DNA of 21,379 nt from NCBI GenBank assembly GCA_002792915.1, contig PFPF01000017.1, positions 1-21,379 on the forward strand, in the 5' to 3' direction. Position numbers and translations under genes: made by a program. This document shows positions 5,838 to 13,138 of the stretch, one piece after another; positions within the stretch are counted from its first letter, which is position 1, and every line of letters starts with the position of its first letter. The stretch comes from Candidatus Micrarchaeota archaeon CG_4_10_14_0_2_um_filter_60_11. Lineage in GTDB: Archaea > Micrarchaeota > Micrarchaeia > Norongarragalinales > Norongarragalinaceae. The notes beneath the pieces were generated by a model that was not told the origin of the DNA, did not search any database, and worked only from the letters and a program-made list of their open reading frames with translations.

Positions 5838-7532
5838 TCAATCAGCCTTTTTCTGGAACGCCCGCCGCGCTTCCGCGGGGTCGACGCGCAGGCGGTTTTC
5901 CGCCATGAATTCCGCGAACGAGCCCTTGAAGCCGCGCGCGAGCGCCTTTACTTGTTTTGCATCCAGCTTCTTGAAGCCCTTTTCCTCGAGCGCCCTCTTA
6001 AACTCTTTGGGTGGCACGCCGACAACGGCTTCAAGCGCCGCTTCCAAGCCCGCCTTGGTCAGGAAGCCCCCTTTGTACAACTTGAACAGTTCGCGCAACT
6101 CGTTTTCGCCGATTTCGTCCACCGCGACGCCTTTGCGCCTCAGTTCCACCATTTTTTCGGTCAAGAACGCGGCCACGATTTTGGGTTCCGCGGCTTTCGC
6201 CAGCGATTCGAACAGCGCGGCCTTCTCGGAACGGGCGACCTTCACCGCCAAATCCCTTCCCAAACCCATTTTTTCGTAACCGCTTACGCGCTCCTCGAAC
6301 GACTTGCCTTGCTTCACGCCCGCCACGAGCGCGGCCGTCAATGCGACGGGCGGCACGTCCGTTTCCGGGTACATGCGCGCGCCCCCCGGCAGCGGGCGCA
6401 AGTAGTCCGTCTTCCCCCCGTCCGCCCTGCGCGTCTCCTCGGGCACGCCTTCGCCGACTTGCAGCAGCCGCGCGCGCACCGCTTCCAGCGCCTTCGCGTT
6501 GCCCGCGCAAACCATCCAAAAGCCCTTTTTCGGAAAATCCTGCAGGCAGTACTTCGACAATTCCTCGTCGCTGTGGATTACGCCCTTCGCGCCGCTGGCG
6601 CGCGCATAGCCCGCCAGCTCGTTGCCCAGCGTCTTGCCTTCGTGCATTTGTGTTTTCAAAAGGCCGGGGCAGTCCGCGGTAAAGCCGTAAACCTTTTTTC
6701 CAGCGAGAATCTTGCACGGCGACTTGGCAAACAGCCCGCTCCAGTCCCCGACCGGCGACGCCTTGATTTTGGTTCCCTTGAGCTTTACCAACGCTTGTTG
6801 GCGCTCTACTTCGTTGTTCACTAGTTCGGGCAGCGCCTTCAAGTCCTGCACGCCCTTGATTTCTATCCGGCTTCCGCCCTCGATTGAAATATTCACATCC
6901 TGCCGGATGCTCCCGATGCCGCGCTGCACGCGGCACGCCGAGCGCAACAGCAGGCCCAGCGCCTCGCAGAACTCCCTGCAATGCCCGCCGTCCCTGATTT
7001 CGGGCGCGGTCGCGATTTCGAGCAGGGGAATGCCCAGCCTGTCAAGGCGGTAGCCTTCCGGCGTTATCGCCGAGCTTTCCTCCTCGAGGCAAAGCGTCTG
7101 GATGCCGACGTCCGCCAAGCTTCCGCCGACGGCTACGAGCGAAGTGCGCTGGAACCCGCCCACCGCGCTGCCGTCCACTACGGTTTTTCGCATTACTTGG
7201 ACCTCGTCCACGAGCGTCATCTTGAGCGCCTTTGCCACGGCAAGCGCCTGCTCCATCGCCTCGGCGTTCAACCCGTGCGGCGGCTCGTCGTCGCACTCCA
7301 CGAGACAGCTCTCCTCAAGCGGCGCGTCGTAATTGTAAGTTTTTCCCAACGCGGCCTGAAAGACCGCCGCGCGGTCGATTGCGCCCAGCTCTCCCGCCGT
7401 GGCGCGCAGCCGCCTCGCGAACTTGAATCCCGCCTCGGCGTCCTCCTTGGACGGGTTCGCGTAGCAATTGCAAAATAGCTTGCCAGTATCCAGGCGCTGG
7501 TGGATTTCAACTCCGCACTTGAAGCCCTTCAA
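5838..7532 (-). CDS. gatE: Glu-tRNA(Gln) amidotransferase subunit E
   Basis: With GatD it converts Glu-tRNA(Gln) to Gln-tRNA(Gln), replacing glutaminyl-tRNA synthetase. GatE is the kinase/transamidase subunit that binds the tRNA. The N terminus has the GatB/E signature GFKCGVEIHQRLDTGKLFCN, followed by PLLEIATAPEI and GIGSIRQDVNISIEGG; a long insert and the GatB/YqeY-like helical C terminus complete the fold. At 564 residues it is shorter than the roughly 620-residue Methanothermobacter protein. I place the start at TTG (7532-7530), because GGAGGA lies eight bases upstream and the family signature begins at once. The TTG overlaps the gatD stop as TTGA. No ATG is available in a sensible position. 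The frame stays open further upstream, but that part is antisense-like sequence inside gatD. Confidence 0.95.
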   Translation of the reverse strand: MKGFKCGVEIHQRLDTGKLFCNCYANPSKEDAEAGFKFARRLRATAGELGAIDRAAVFQAALGKTYNYDAPLEESCLVECDDEPPHGLNAEAMEQALAVAKALKMTLVDEVQVMRKTVVDGSAVGGFQRTSLVAVGGSLADVGIQTLCLEEESSAITPEGYRLDRLGIPLLEIATAPEIRDGGHCREFCEALGLLLRSACRVQRGIGSIRQDVNISIEGGSRIEIKGVQDLKALPELVNNEVERQQALVKLKGTKIKASPVGDWSGLFAKSPCKILAGKKVYGFTADCPGLLKTQMHEGKTLGNELAGYARASGAKGVIHSDEELSKYCLQDFPKKGFWMVCAGNAKALEAVRARLLQVGEGVPEETRRADGGKTDYLRPLPGGARMYPETDVPPVALTAALVAGVKQGKSFEERVSGYEKMGLGRDLAVKVARSEKAALFESLAKAAEPKIVAAFLTEKMVELRRKGVAVDEIGENELRELFKLYKGGFLTKAGLEAALEAVVGVPPKEFKRALEEKGFKKLDAKQVKALARGFKGSFAEFMAENRLRVDPAEARRAFQKKAD

Positions 7533-8860
7533 ACGAAGTCTTCCTCCGTGAGCCGCGGGTTCAATTCGCCCGCGTAATCCTTGAGCAGTTCTTCCCTGAC
7601 CTTCGCCGGGTCCTTGAACTTCGCGAGCAGCCAGCCGAGCTTCACGAACGCGGTTTCGGGAAGCATGTCCCCGCAATAGGTGACGCCTTGCGCCCCCATC
7701 AGCCGCAAGTTCACGTAGACGAACGGGTTCGTGCGGCCGTACAGGCACTGCGTCGCGACGGCGACGACTGCGCCTTCCTCCGCGCACCTGCCAACCGCTT
7801 TGAGCCACGACTTGTTCTTCTCGAAAGTCTGCGTGGGCGTGTGACCCAAGCCGTACGCTTCGATTACGACGCCCTTGTAACCCTTGTCCGTCAGCCAGTC
7901 CAGCTGCTCGGCGGGCGCGCCCGGGTAAAGCTTGACGAGCGCGGTCTTCTCCTCGAAACCCGCGTCCACCATCACCGAGCCGTCCACGCGCTTGCGGGCT
8001 TTCGCATTCGTTCCCTCGATTTTGCCGTCCGGCCATATTTTCGCGAGCGGCTTGTCGTTCACCGAACGGAACGCGTCGCGCCTGCTCGAATGCATCTTGC
8101 GAACCTTCGTGCCGCGGTGCGCGTAACAGTAATCGTCGCTGGGCGTGCCGTGCATCACGACGGCAACCTCCCCGTAATTGCTTTTTGCGTAATGCGCGCC
8201 GCACACCAAGTTCATCGCGCCGTCAAAACTCGCGCGGTCGGGCGAGCGCTGCGCGCCCACAACGGCGACGGGCTTCGAGCCGCGCAGCATGAACGACAAT
8301 GCGGCCGCGGTATACGCGAGAGTGTCCGTGCCGTGCGTCACGATTGCCCCTGTTGCGCCCGCGTTCAATTGCTTGCCGACTTCGGTCGCAATCTTGGCCC
8401 ACTCGCGAGGCGTCATGTCCTCGCTCGCAATCGTAAAGGGTGTTGAAACGCTGCTTATGGCCGCGACGCCCTCCAACTCGGGCACCGCCGCGAAAAGTTC
8501 TTCAGGAGTTAACACCATCTTGACTCCGCCCGTGGCGTAGTCCACGCGCGACGCGATGGTTCCGCCGGTTGCGACCAGCGCCACCTCCGGCAATCCTTTC
8601 ATGGGCGTCATGCGCTTCGACGCGAATTTTTCCAGAACCGTCTTTTTCGCAGCCAACTTTTCCACCCCCGCGCCTTTAGCGCCGATTCCAACGTTGTAGC
8701 CGTTGTCCAGCTTTACGACAAGGCATTCGCCGCCGCCGGCGTCAGTGCGCGGCAGCAGGATGCCCTCGAAAACCGCGCTGCCCTTCGCGACGCGCACGCG
8801 GTCGCCCTCGCCCGCGCACGCCTTGTTGAGTTTTACGGCGGCTTCGCCCTCGTACGCCAT
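7529..8860 (-). CDS. gatD: Glu-tRNA(Gln) amidotransferase subunit D (asparaginase-like)
   Basis: Glutamine amidohydrolase subunit of GatDE that releases ammonia for amidation of Glu-tRNA(Gln). An N-terminal GatD domain (GDRVRVAKGSAVFEGILLP, VVKLDNGYNVGIG) precedes a type I L-asparaginase domain. The asparaginase domain has the catalytic threonine motif TGGTIAS near residue 98, HGTDT near 176-180, and GAQRSPDRASFDGAMNL. The 443-residue length fits the family. I chose the ATG at 8860 because the box TTTTAAAC is centred about 26 bases upstream, the spacing seen at other genes here. A TTG at 8881 would add seven residues. A GGAGGA stretch lies 13 bases before the ATG, rather far for ribosome binding. 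It is the first gene of the gatD-gatE operon. Confidence 0.95.
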   Translation of the reverse strand: MAYEGEAAVKLNKACAGEGDRVRVAKGSAVFEGILLPRTDAGGGECLVVKLDNGYNVGIGAKGAGVEKLAAKKTVLEKFASKRMTPMKGLPEVALVATGGTIASRVDYATGGVKMVLTPEELFAAVPELEGVAAISSVSTPFTIASEDMTPREWAKIATEVGKQLNAGATGAIVTHGTDTLAYTAAALSFMLRGSKPVAVVGAQRSPDRASFDGAMNLVCGAHYAKSNYGEVAVVMHGTPSDDYCYAHRGTKVRKMHSSRRDAFRSVNDKPLAKIWPDGKIEGTNAKARKRVDGSVMVDAGFEEKTALVKLYPGAPAEQLDWLTDKGYKGVVIEAYGLGHTPTQTFEKNKSWLKAVGRCAEEGAVVAVATQCLYGRTNPFVYVNLRLMGAQGVTYCGDMLPETAFVKLGWLLAKFKDPAKVREELLKDYAGELNPRLTEEDFV

Positions 8861-8882
8861 GACTACAAGGTTGTCCTCCAAA

Positions 8883-8890
8883 GTTTAAAA
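8883..8890 (-). promoter_or_regulatory. TATA-like box for gatD
   Basis: GTTTAAAA on the plus strand (TTTTAAAC on the minus strand) is centred 26-27 bases before the gatD ATG at 8860. This supports that start and a leaderless gatDE transcript. Confidence 0.55.
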
Positions 8891-8910
8891 CCCCCGCGTC
8901 CATTCGGTTG

Positions 8911-8920
8911 CATTTTAAAC
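8911..8920 (+). promoter_or_regulatory. TATA-like box for the gene at 8951
   Basis: CATTTTAAAC is centred about 35 bases before the ATG at 8951. Transcription starting about 26 bases downstream would leave a leader of roughly eight to ten bases that includes AGGTGAT (8941-8947), complementary to the archaeal 16S 3' end. This gene therefore appears to have a short leader with a ribosome binding site. Confidence 0.5.
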
Positions 8921-8950
8921 CGCGGCGCAGGCAACAATTCAGGTGATTTC

Positions 8951-9172
8951 ATGGCGTTGCGCGAAGTGAATCCAATTGAAGAAGGCTTCGGCAAGCTGTC
9001 GAAAGAAAGGCAGCCCCCGATACGCGACTTCGGGCAAAAAATAAAGCGGGCCATCCAGCCTTCGGTTTTGGCGAAACTCGGCATCGAAGCCATAGGCGAG
9101 ACCGCGAACGGCAAATTATTCGTAAAGTTGAACCCCGAAACGGGCGACTTGCGCGGAGCCCTGTCGGTCTGA
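8951..9172 (+). CDS. Unrecognised small protein, upstream half of a TGA-interrupted frame
   Basis: A 73-residue open frame starting MALREVNPIEEGFGKLSKER, with a basic amphipathic middle (RDFGQKIKRAIQPSVLAKL) and no signal peptide or membrane segment. No family is recognised. The start is supported by AGGTGAT four bases before the ATG and by a TATA-like box. The TGA at 9170-9172 lies in the same frame as the downstream 9191-9616 frame, and the 18 bases between contain no further stop. The two may be halves of one 221-residue gene broken by a nonsense change, or two proteins made separately. Confidence 0.6.
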   Translation: MALREVNPIEEGFGKLSKERQPPIRDFGQKIKRAIQPSVLAKLGIEAIGETANGKLFVKLNPETGDLRGALSV

Positions 9173-9190
9173 CCCGCAGTCTTCAGCGTC

Positions 9191-9616
9191 GTGAACCGCG
9201 GCCACCGCGGGCTGAACCAGATAATTCCGGGACTGAACGAGCATTACGCGTACACGTTGTACAACTCCCCCGACTTTGCGAAGTTCGTTTCGGGTATAGA
9301 GAAGCGCGCAAAAAACGCTTCCTTGGAGTCGCGGAACGACCTCAGGCAAGCCGAACAGGCTCGCGACTTGGCGAAGGCGCGCAACAGCGTTGCCCACTTG
9401 CGGACATCCATCACGAAGGAGAAATTGCAGGGCGCACTTGACGCCGCCGAAACCACCCTGGCAAAGCAGCGCAAACTCGTACGCAAAGCCGACAAGCTCA
9501 AGCCAGAGGATCGCTTAAGCCTTAGAGTATACCGAAAAAGCGGGGTTCCGGCGGTCGTCTCCGGAAACATAATCCTGTTCGATCGCAAGCACCTGCCCAG
9601 GTTTCGGCCGCGCTAA
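9191..9616 (+). CDS. Unrecognised coiled-coil protein, downstream half of a TGA-interrupted frame
   Basis: A 141-residue frame starting at GTG with no ribosome binding site in front of it. Residues about 30-100 are charged and helical (EKRAKNASLESRND, then QAEQARDLAKARN, then LDAAETTLAKQRKLVRKADK), likely a coiled coil. A short strand-rich tail follows (RLSLRVYRKSGVPAVVSGNI). I do not recognise the family. It is in frame with 8951-9172 across a single TGA, so the natural start may be at 8951. Its stop TAA overlaps the convergent elp3 stop by three bases. Confidence 0.55.
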   Translation: MNRGHRGLNQIIPGLNEHYAYTLYNSPDFAKFVSGIEKRAKNASLESRNDLRQAEQARDLAKARNSVAHLRTSITKEKLQGALDAAETTLAKQRKLVRKADKLKPEDRLSLRVYRKSGVPAVVSGNIILFDRKHLPRFRPR

Positions 9617-11112
9617 TGTATTCCCTGTCGCTGCGATAGGCTTTTTTCCATGTAGCCGCCGCGCAAGGCGTAGCCCAACCTACGATAGTAAGGTCTCGCG
9701 CCAACACCGGCGAGCACAACCAGTTTTTTCGCCTTGAAATCCTTCCTTGCAATCCGCTCGGCTTCCGCGAGCAGGCGCGCCCCGTAGCCCTTGTGCTGTG
9801 CGCGGCGGCTCTCCGCGCCGACGGGCGTCTGCTCGCCGAAAACGCGAAGCTCGCGCACCCCGCATTCGCCGCTTTCGTTGCAGCGCAGCCGCAGGAACGC
9901 CCACAACGCGTCCCCGTTCTCGTATGAAAGAAAAATTTCGGCCCCGCCGGACGCCTCGTAATCCAGGCGCGCCAGCTTGGGTTTTCCTTTCGCGTTCCTG
10001 TTGAAGCCGATTTCGCGGCAGCGGATGCAGCGGCAAACGATTCCCTTTTCCTTCGCCTTTTTGCGCGCGATTTCCCGCAGGTTGCTCTTGTCCACGCCCG
10101 CGGCAATTAGGTTCGTGGGGATGTCGCGGTCAACGCGCATAATCCTGCAGTACTGCGGCACGAAGCGCTTGGCTTCCGCGATGACTTCCGCCGCTTCCTC
10201 GGTCGAATAAGGCTTGAATTCGCCGCGCTTCCATTCGCGGTAAACGCGCGTGCCCTTGATTACGAGGCACGGATAAATTTTGAGCATGCCCGGCTTGAAC
10301 CGTTCGTCACCGAAAAGCTGCCGGAACATTTCCAAATCGCTTTCCCTCGTCGCGTACAAGCCGGGCATCACGTGGTAGCAGACCTTGAGGAACGCGTCCT
10401 TGCAGTAACGCGTAGCCTCCGCAACCGCGGCCAACCCGTGCCCGCGGTTCACGCGCTTCAACACGCCTTCGTCCAGGCTCTGCACGCCCAGCTCTATGCG
10501 CGTCGCACCGTAGCCCACGAAGCGCTTGACCTCGCTTTCAATGCACCAGTCCGGCCGCGTTTCCAGCGTCAAGCCGGTTACGCGGTAATGCGCCTTCTCG
10601 TTGGTTTTTATGGCTTCGGCGAGCGTCCTGCTTTTTTTGCCGTTGAACGCCTCGTACGCCTTTTTTATGAACGCGTCCTGATAGGCGCGCGGCTGGCTGT
10701 TGAAGGTTCCGCCCATTATGATTAGTTCGCACTTGCTGGGCTCGTGGCCTATGGCTTCCAGTTGGCGCAGCCGGTCCTCGACTTGTGCGTAAGCGTCAAA
10801 ATTATTCTGCCTTGCCCGGCGCGCCGCGGGCTCGAAGCCGGTATAACTTTTCGGCGCGTTTTTCGCCGTCGGGCAGTACGCGCATTTTCCCGGGCAGGGC
10901 CACGGCCGGGTCATTACCGCGATTACGCAAACGCCGCTCGCGCTGCGAGTGTTGCGGACCTTGAGGGTTTCGCGCATCCCCTCGCGCTCCTTTTTCGGGA
11001 GGGAAGCCAACAAGTCGGCGTTGCCCGCCACTTGTTTGAAGCCGAGCCGCTTGGCTTGCCTGCGCTTGTACGCCTCGATTTCCTCCTTTGCCATGCCTTG
11101 CTTTAGCTTCAC
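9613..11112 (-). CDS. elp3: Elp3: tRNA uridine(34) carboxymethyl-synthesising radical SAM/acetyltransferase
   Basis: Installs the carboxymethyl group (cm5U) at wobble U34 using SAM and acetyl-CoA. The radical SAM domain has the iron-sulfur cysteines C73, C77 and C80 in PWPCPGKCAYCPTAKNAPKS, preceded by TRSASGV. Then come IIMGGTF, GLTLETRPDWC, RIELGVQSLDEGVLKRVNRG, MLKIYPCLVIKGT and RIMRVDRDIPTNLIAAGV, all hallmark Elp3 segments. The C-terminal GNAT domain holds the acetyl-CoA loop QHKGYGARLLAEAERIA and ends GYALRGGYMEKSL. The 499 residues are a normal to slightly short length. I chose GTG at 11112 because a TATA-like tract is centred 26 bases upstream; ATG at 11094 is the alternative. The UAU anticodon of the tRNA-Ile at 13099 is a possible substrate. 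Confidence 0.95.
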   Translation of the reverse strand: MKLKQGMAKEEIEAYKRRQAKRLGFKQVAGNADLLASLPKKEREGMRETLKVRNTRSASGVCVIAVMTRPWPCPGKCAYCPTAKNAPKSYTGFEPAARRARQNNFDAYAQVEDRLRQLEAIGHEPSKCELIIMGGTFNSQPRAYQDAFIKKAYEAFNGKKSRTLAEAIKTNEKAHYRVTGLTLETRPDWCIESEVKRFVGYGATRIELGVQSLDEGVLKRVNRGHGLAAVAEATRYCKDAFLKVCYHVMPGLYATRESDLEMFRQLFGDERFKPGMLKIYPCLVIKGTRVYREWKRGEFKPYSTEEAAEVIAEAKRFVPQYCRIMRVDRDIPTNLIAAGVDKSNLREIARKKAKEKGIVCRCIRCREIGFNRNAKGKPKLARLDYEASGGAEIFLSYENGDALWAFLRLRCNESGECGVRELRVFGEQTPVGAESRRAQHKGYGARLLAEAERIARKDFKAKKLVVLAGVGARPYYRRLGYALRGGYMEKSLSQRQGIH

Positions 11113-11133
11113 GGGAAAATGAGTGTGGAACGC

Positions 11134-11143
11134 TTTATTTTAG
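11134..11143 (-). promoter_or_regulatory. TATA-like box for elp3
   Basis: CTAAAATAAA on the minus strand is centred about 26 bases before the elp3 GTG at 11112 and contains the stop codon of the upstream gene. Elp3 could therefore have its own leaderless transcript as well as read-through. Confidence 0.45.
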
Positions 11144-11968
11144 GTTCGTCACGAGGCCGAACAGGGCGTAAACCGCCTGTTGCACGCTCGGGAACAGGAG
11201 GATTCCGTGGCTGGTCGCCTGCATGTCGCGGTACAAGTCGCGTTCCGCGCGCAGCTTGGCGGTTATGTTGCTGCTTATCGCGTCGCTTGACAGGCTTTCG
11301 ACGTTGAATTTCACGTCGTACTCGCCCGCCTCCGAGGAGACAATCGAGTAGGTGACCGGCTTGTTCGAGTTGTGCGGCAGGAACACGCGTTTGGTTTCGA
11401 CCCAGCCGCCCGGGATTCCCGTAGCCGTGATTTTGAACGAGTCGGCCGCGCTGGACTTGTTTTTCAAGACGAAGTGGAACACCGCAGGCTGTCCCACGCC
11501 CGCGGAAACGCGGCCCTCGCCTATCGCGACGTCGAGCACGTTCTTGGAAACCGTTATTTTGCACTCGACTATGAGCGTGGGCGCGCCCTCGTACTCGTCG
11601 AACGCCTTCAAGTTGAAATAGTAGTCGCCGTCAGGCGCGTCGCGGGCAATCGAGACGAACGCGCGCATCGGGCTCTCGTAAAGGCGGCCGTCCTCGCGTG
11701 TCCAGCCCTGCGGAAGGCTGTCCGCGTCAACCGACAGCTTGTCCCACAACGCCTCGCCGCCAATCGTGCTCGTCGCGCCGCTTGCGCGGTCCGCCACGAT
11801 TTCCAGCTTCTGGCCGGGTCCAACGAGGCCCAAGTCCAGCACCCCGCTTTGGTCGACTGTCGCGGCAACCGGCTCGGTGACGGCCAGGTGCGCCGCGTTC
11901 AGCAGTCCCGCGGCGAGCAACACGAAAAACAGCGTTTTTTTCATGACTTTACAATACCCCCGCCGCAT
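11135..11968 (-). CDS. Secreted protein with immunoglobulin-like/NEW3-type domain, function unknown
   Basis: A 277-residue exported protein. The signal peptide is MKKTLFFVLLAAGLLNAAH, with probable cleavage after the small residues near NAA or AHLA. The outer part is strand-rich. Residues about 130-230 (LDVAIGEGRVSAGVGQPAVF, FVLKNKSSAADSFKITATG, PVTYSIVSSEAGEYDVKFNV) resemble NEW3 or CARDB-like domains of archaeal cell-surface proteins. The C terminus (ATSHGILLFPSVQQAVYALF) is mildly hydrophobic and could associate with the membrane. The start at 11968 adds eight residues before the signal peptide (MRRGYCKV) and is favoured because it lies 27 bases from the TATA-like tract. The alternative ATG at 11944 would start exactly at the signal peptide. 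Elp3 follows after 22 bases. The role is unknown. Confidence 0.8.
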   Translation of the reverse strand: MRRGYCKVMKKTLFFVLLAAGLLNAAHLAVTEPVAATVDQSGVLDLGLVGPGQKLEIVADRASGATSTIGGEALWDKLSVDADSLPQGWTREDGRLYESPMRAFVSIARDAPDGDYYFNLKAFDEYEGAPTLIVECKITVSKNVLDVAIGEGRVSAGVGQPAVFHFVLKNKSSAADSFKITATGIPGGWVETKRVFLPHNSNKPVTYSIVSSEAGEYDVKFNVESLSSDAISSNITAKLRAERDLYRDMQATSHGILLFPSVQQAVYALFGLVTNLK

Positions 11969-11988
11969 TAAAAAAGCGTTCCCTGCAG

Positions 11989-12000
11989 CCTTTTATTTTG
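11989..12000. promoter_or_regulatory. Single AT tract acting as promoter for two divergent leaderless genes
   Basis: CCTTTTATTTTG has its core (11991-11999) centred at 11995. The minus-strand ATG at 11968 is 27 bases away and the plus-strand thpR ATG at 12020 is 25 bases away. No other AT-rich box is present at the right distance on either side, so the tract looks like one TATA element used in both directions. Confidence 0.55.
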
Positions 12001-12019
12001 CGGCCACCCATCCTTCATT

Positions 12020-12556
12020 ATGCGCTGCTTCCTTGCGGTTGTTTTGCCCGCCGAAATAAGGCAAGAGCTTGCGGAAGTCCAGCGCGAGGCGCGCCAGCTG
12101 GGCTTGAAAGCAACTTGGCCCGGCGCGGGCGAAATGCACGCCACCCTCGCGTTTTACGGGGAGCTGGACGGGAACGCGTTGCGCGAAAAAATCGAGGCGC
12201 TTTCCGCCGTTTCATTCAAGCCGTTCGAGGCGGCCGTTGCGGGCGTGGGCTTTTTTCCCGACGCGTCGCGCCCCCGCGTGTTCTGGGCGGGCGTGAACGG
12301 CCTGGAGGCCTTGCAGGCGGAAACTTCGAAGGCGGCGGGCTACCGCAACGATAAGCCGTTCCACGGGCACGTTACTCTCTGCCGCGTAAAGGGCGGCGAG
12401 AACGTGGGCAGGCTGGCCGAGTTCGCCGCAAAAACCGGCAACAGGAATTTCGGCGCGTTCACCGTAAGCGAATTCGTGCTCAAGGAAAGCAAGCCGACCG
12501 CGCGCGGGCCGGTTTACATCGATTTGCAAAAATTCGGCTTGGCGGAACGCGGTTAA
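12020..12556 (+). CDS. thpR: RNA 2',3'-cyclic phosphodiesterase (2H/LigT family)
   Basis: Hydrolyses 2',3'-cyclic phosphate RNA ends to 2'-phosphates; family members also have 2'-5' RNA ligase activity in vitro. The two catalytic HxT motifs are H40-A-T-L (EMHATLAFYGEL) and H117-V-T-L (PFHGHVTLCRVKGG). They sit in the two lobes of the 2H fold, and the protein opens with the family MRCFLAVVLP strand. At 178 residues it has normal length. The ATG is 25 bases from the shared AT tract, so the mRNA should be leaderless. A cyclic-phosphate enzyme is notable beside intron-containing tRNAs, because archaeal splicing yields 2',3'-cyclic phosphates. A role in that pathway is inference. Confidence 0.93.
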   Translation: MRCFLAVVLPAEIRQELAEVQREARQLGLKATWPGAGEMHATLAFYGELDGNALREKIEALSAVSFKPFEAAVAGVGFFPDASRPRVFWAGVNGLEALQAETSKAAGYRNDKPFHGHVTLCRVKGGENVGRLAEFAAKTGNRNFGAFTVSEFVLKESKPTARGPVYIDLQKFGLAERG

Positions 12557-12566
12557 GCCACGCAAC

Positions 12567-13061
12567 TTACGGCTTGTTGATTTTGAAGTCGCCGAGCATG
12601 AGCGCGCCGCACACCGCGAGCCAGACGGCCGTCATCGACGGCACGAGGAAGCTCAACAACAGGAGCAGCAGCGCGGCTGCCGGCGTGGGCAGGCCCTTGT
12701 AAAACGCCTTTTCGGCTTGCAGGTTGAAGCGCGCGAGGCGCACGAGCGCGGCGGACAAATAGAACAGCGCGGCCGCGACGGCCAGGAGTTGCATCTCTAT
12801 GGCGAGGAACCCCCCGTAGTTTTGGAGGACCACGAACGCGGGCGCGGCACCGAAGCTCACGGCGTCCGCAAGCGAATCCAGCTGCTTGCCGAACTCGTCG
12901 GGCCTGGTTTTGCGCGCCACGCGGCCGTCAAGCCAGTCGAAGAAAACCGCGGCAAGCAGGAGCGCGCACGCGAGTGGGTAGTCGCGTGCGAACAGCAGCG
13001 CCGTGAAGCCCGCGGCGGCGTTGGCGAGCGTGAACCAGTCCTTTTTCGCTATGCCCCTCAC
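12567..13061 (-). CDS. pssA: CDP-alcohol phosphatidyltransferase, probable archaetidylserine/phosphatidylserine synthase
   Basis: Membrane enzyme that swaps CMP of a CDP-lipid for an alcohol such as serine. The full family motif is visible: D42-W-L-D45-G46-R-V-A49-R50, eight residues, G58, three residues, D62, three residues, D66. Hydrophobic helices are near 12-26, 29-41, 68-82, 87-108 and 127-158. Among CDP-alcohol transferases the opening (KKDWFTLANAAAGF), LADAVSFGAAPA and FYKGLPTPAAA favour the PssA branch, so serine is the likely alcohol. At 164 residues it is compact. The start is GTG, placed because a TATA-like box lies about 28 bases upstream. It converges on thpR with ten bases between the two stops. 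Confidence 0.87.
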   Translation of the reverse strand: MRGIAKKDWFTLANAAAGFTALLFARDYPLACALLLAAVFFDWLDGRVARKTRPDEFGKQLDSLADAVSFGAAPAFVVLQNYGGFLAIEMQLLAVAAALFYLSAALVRLARFNLQAEKAFYKGLPTPAAALLLLLLSFLVPSMTAVWLAVCGALMLGDFKINKP

Positions 13062-13066
13062 AACGG

Positions 13067-13074
13067 CTTTAAAC
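13067..13074 (+). promoter_or_regulatory. TATA-like box for tRNA-Ile
   Basis: CTTTAAAC is centred about 28 bases before the first base of the tRNA. It lies between the pssA start codon and the pssA box, so the two divergent promoters are interleaved. Confidence 0.5.
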
Positions 13075-13083
13075 CAGCTTCGC

Positions 13084-13093
13084 CTTAATAAAA
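13084..13093 (-). promoter_or_regulatory. TATA-like box for pssA
   Basis: TTTTATTAAG on the minus strand is centred about 28 bases before the GTG start at 13061, indicating a leaderless transcript. It is only six bases from the 5' end of the divergent tRNA. Confidence 0.5.
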
Positions 13094-13138
13094 CGCGAGG
13101 GCTTGTAGCTCAGCTTGGTTCAGAGCGCCAGTCTTATA

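Noticed and set aside
5586..6824. Long plus-strand open frame of 412 codons
   Set aside because: It lies entirely opposite gatE and the membrane-anchored protein gene. Its translation is Arg/Ala/Phe-rich without motifs, as expected for an antisense shadow in GC-rich DNA.
7533..8204. Upstream extension of the gatE frame
   Set aside because: It is opposite-phase sequence within gatD, with Arg/Gly-rich shadow translation. The family signature begins directly after the TTG at 7532, with a ribosome binding site in front.
9170..9172. TGA as a selenocysteine codon
   Set aside because: No selenoprotein family was recognised, no hairpin resembling an archaeal SECIS element was evident, and archaeal Sec use is limited to a few lineages. 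A nonsense change or sequencing error is simpler.
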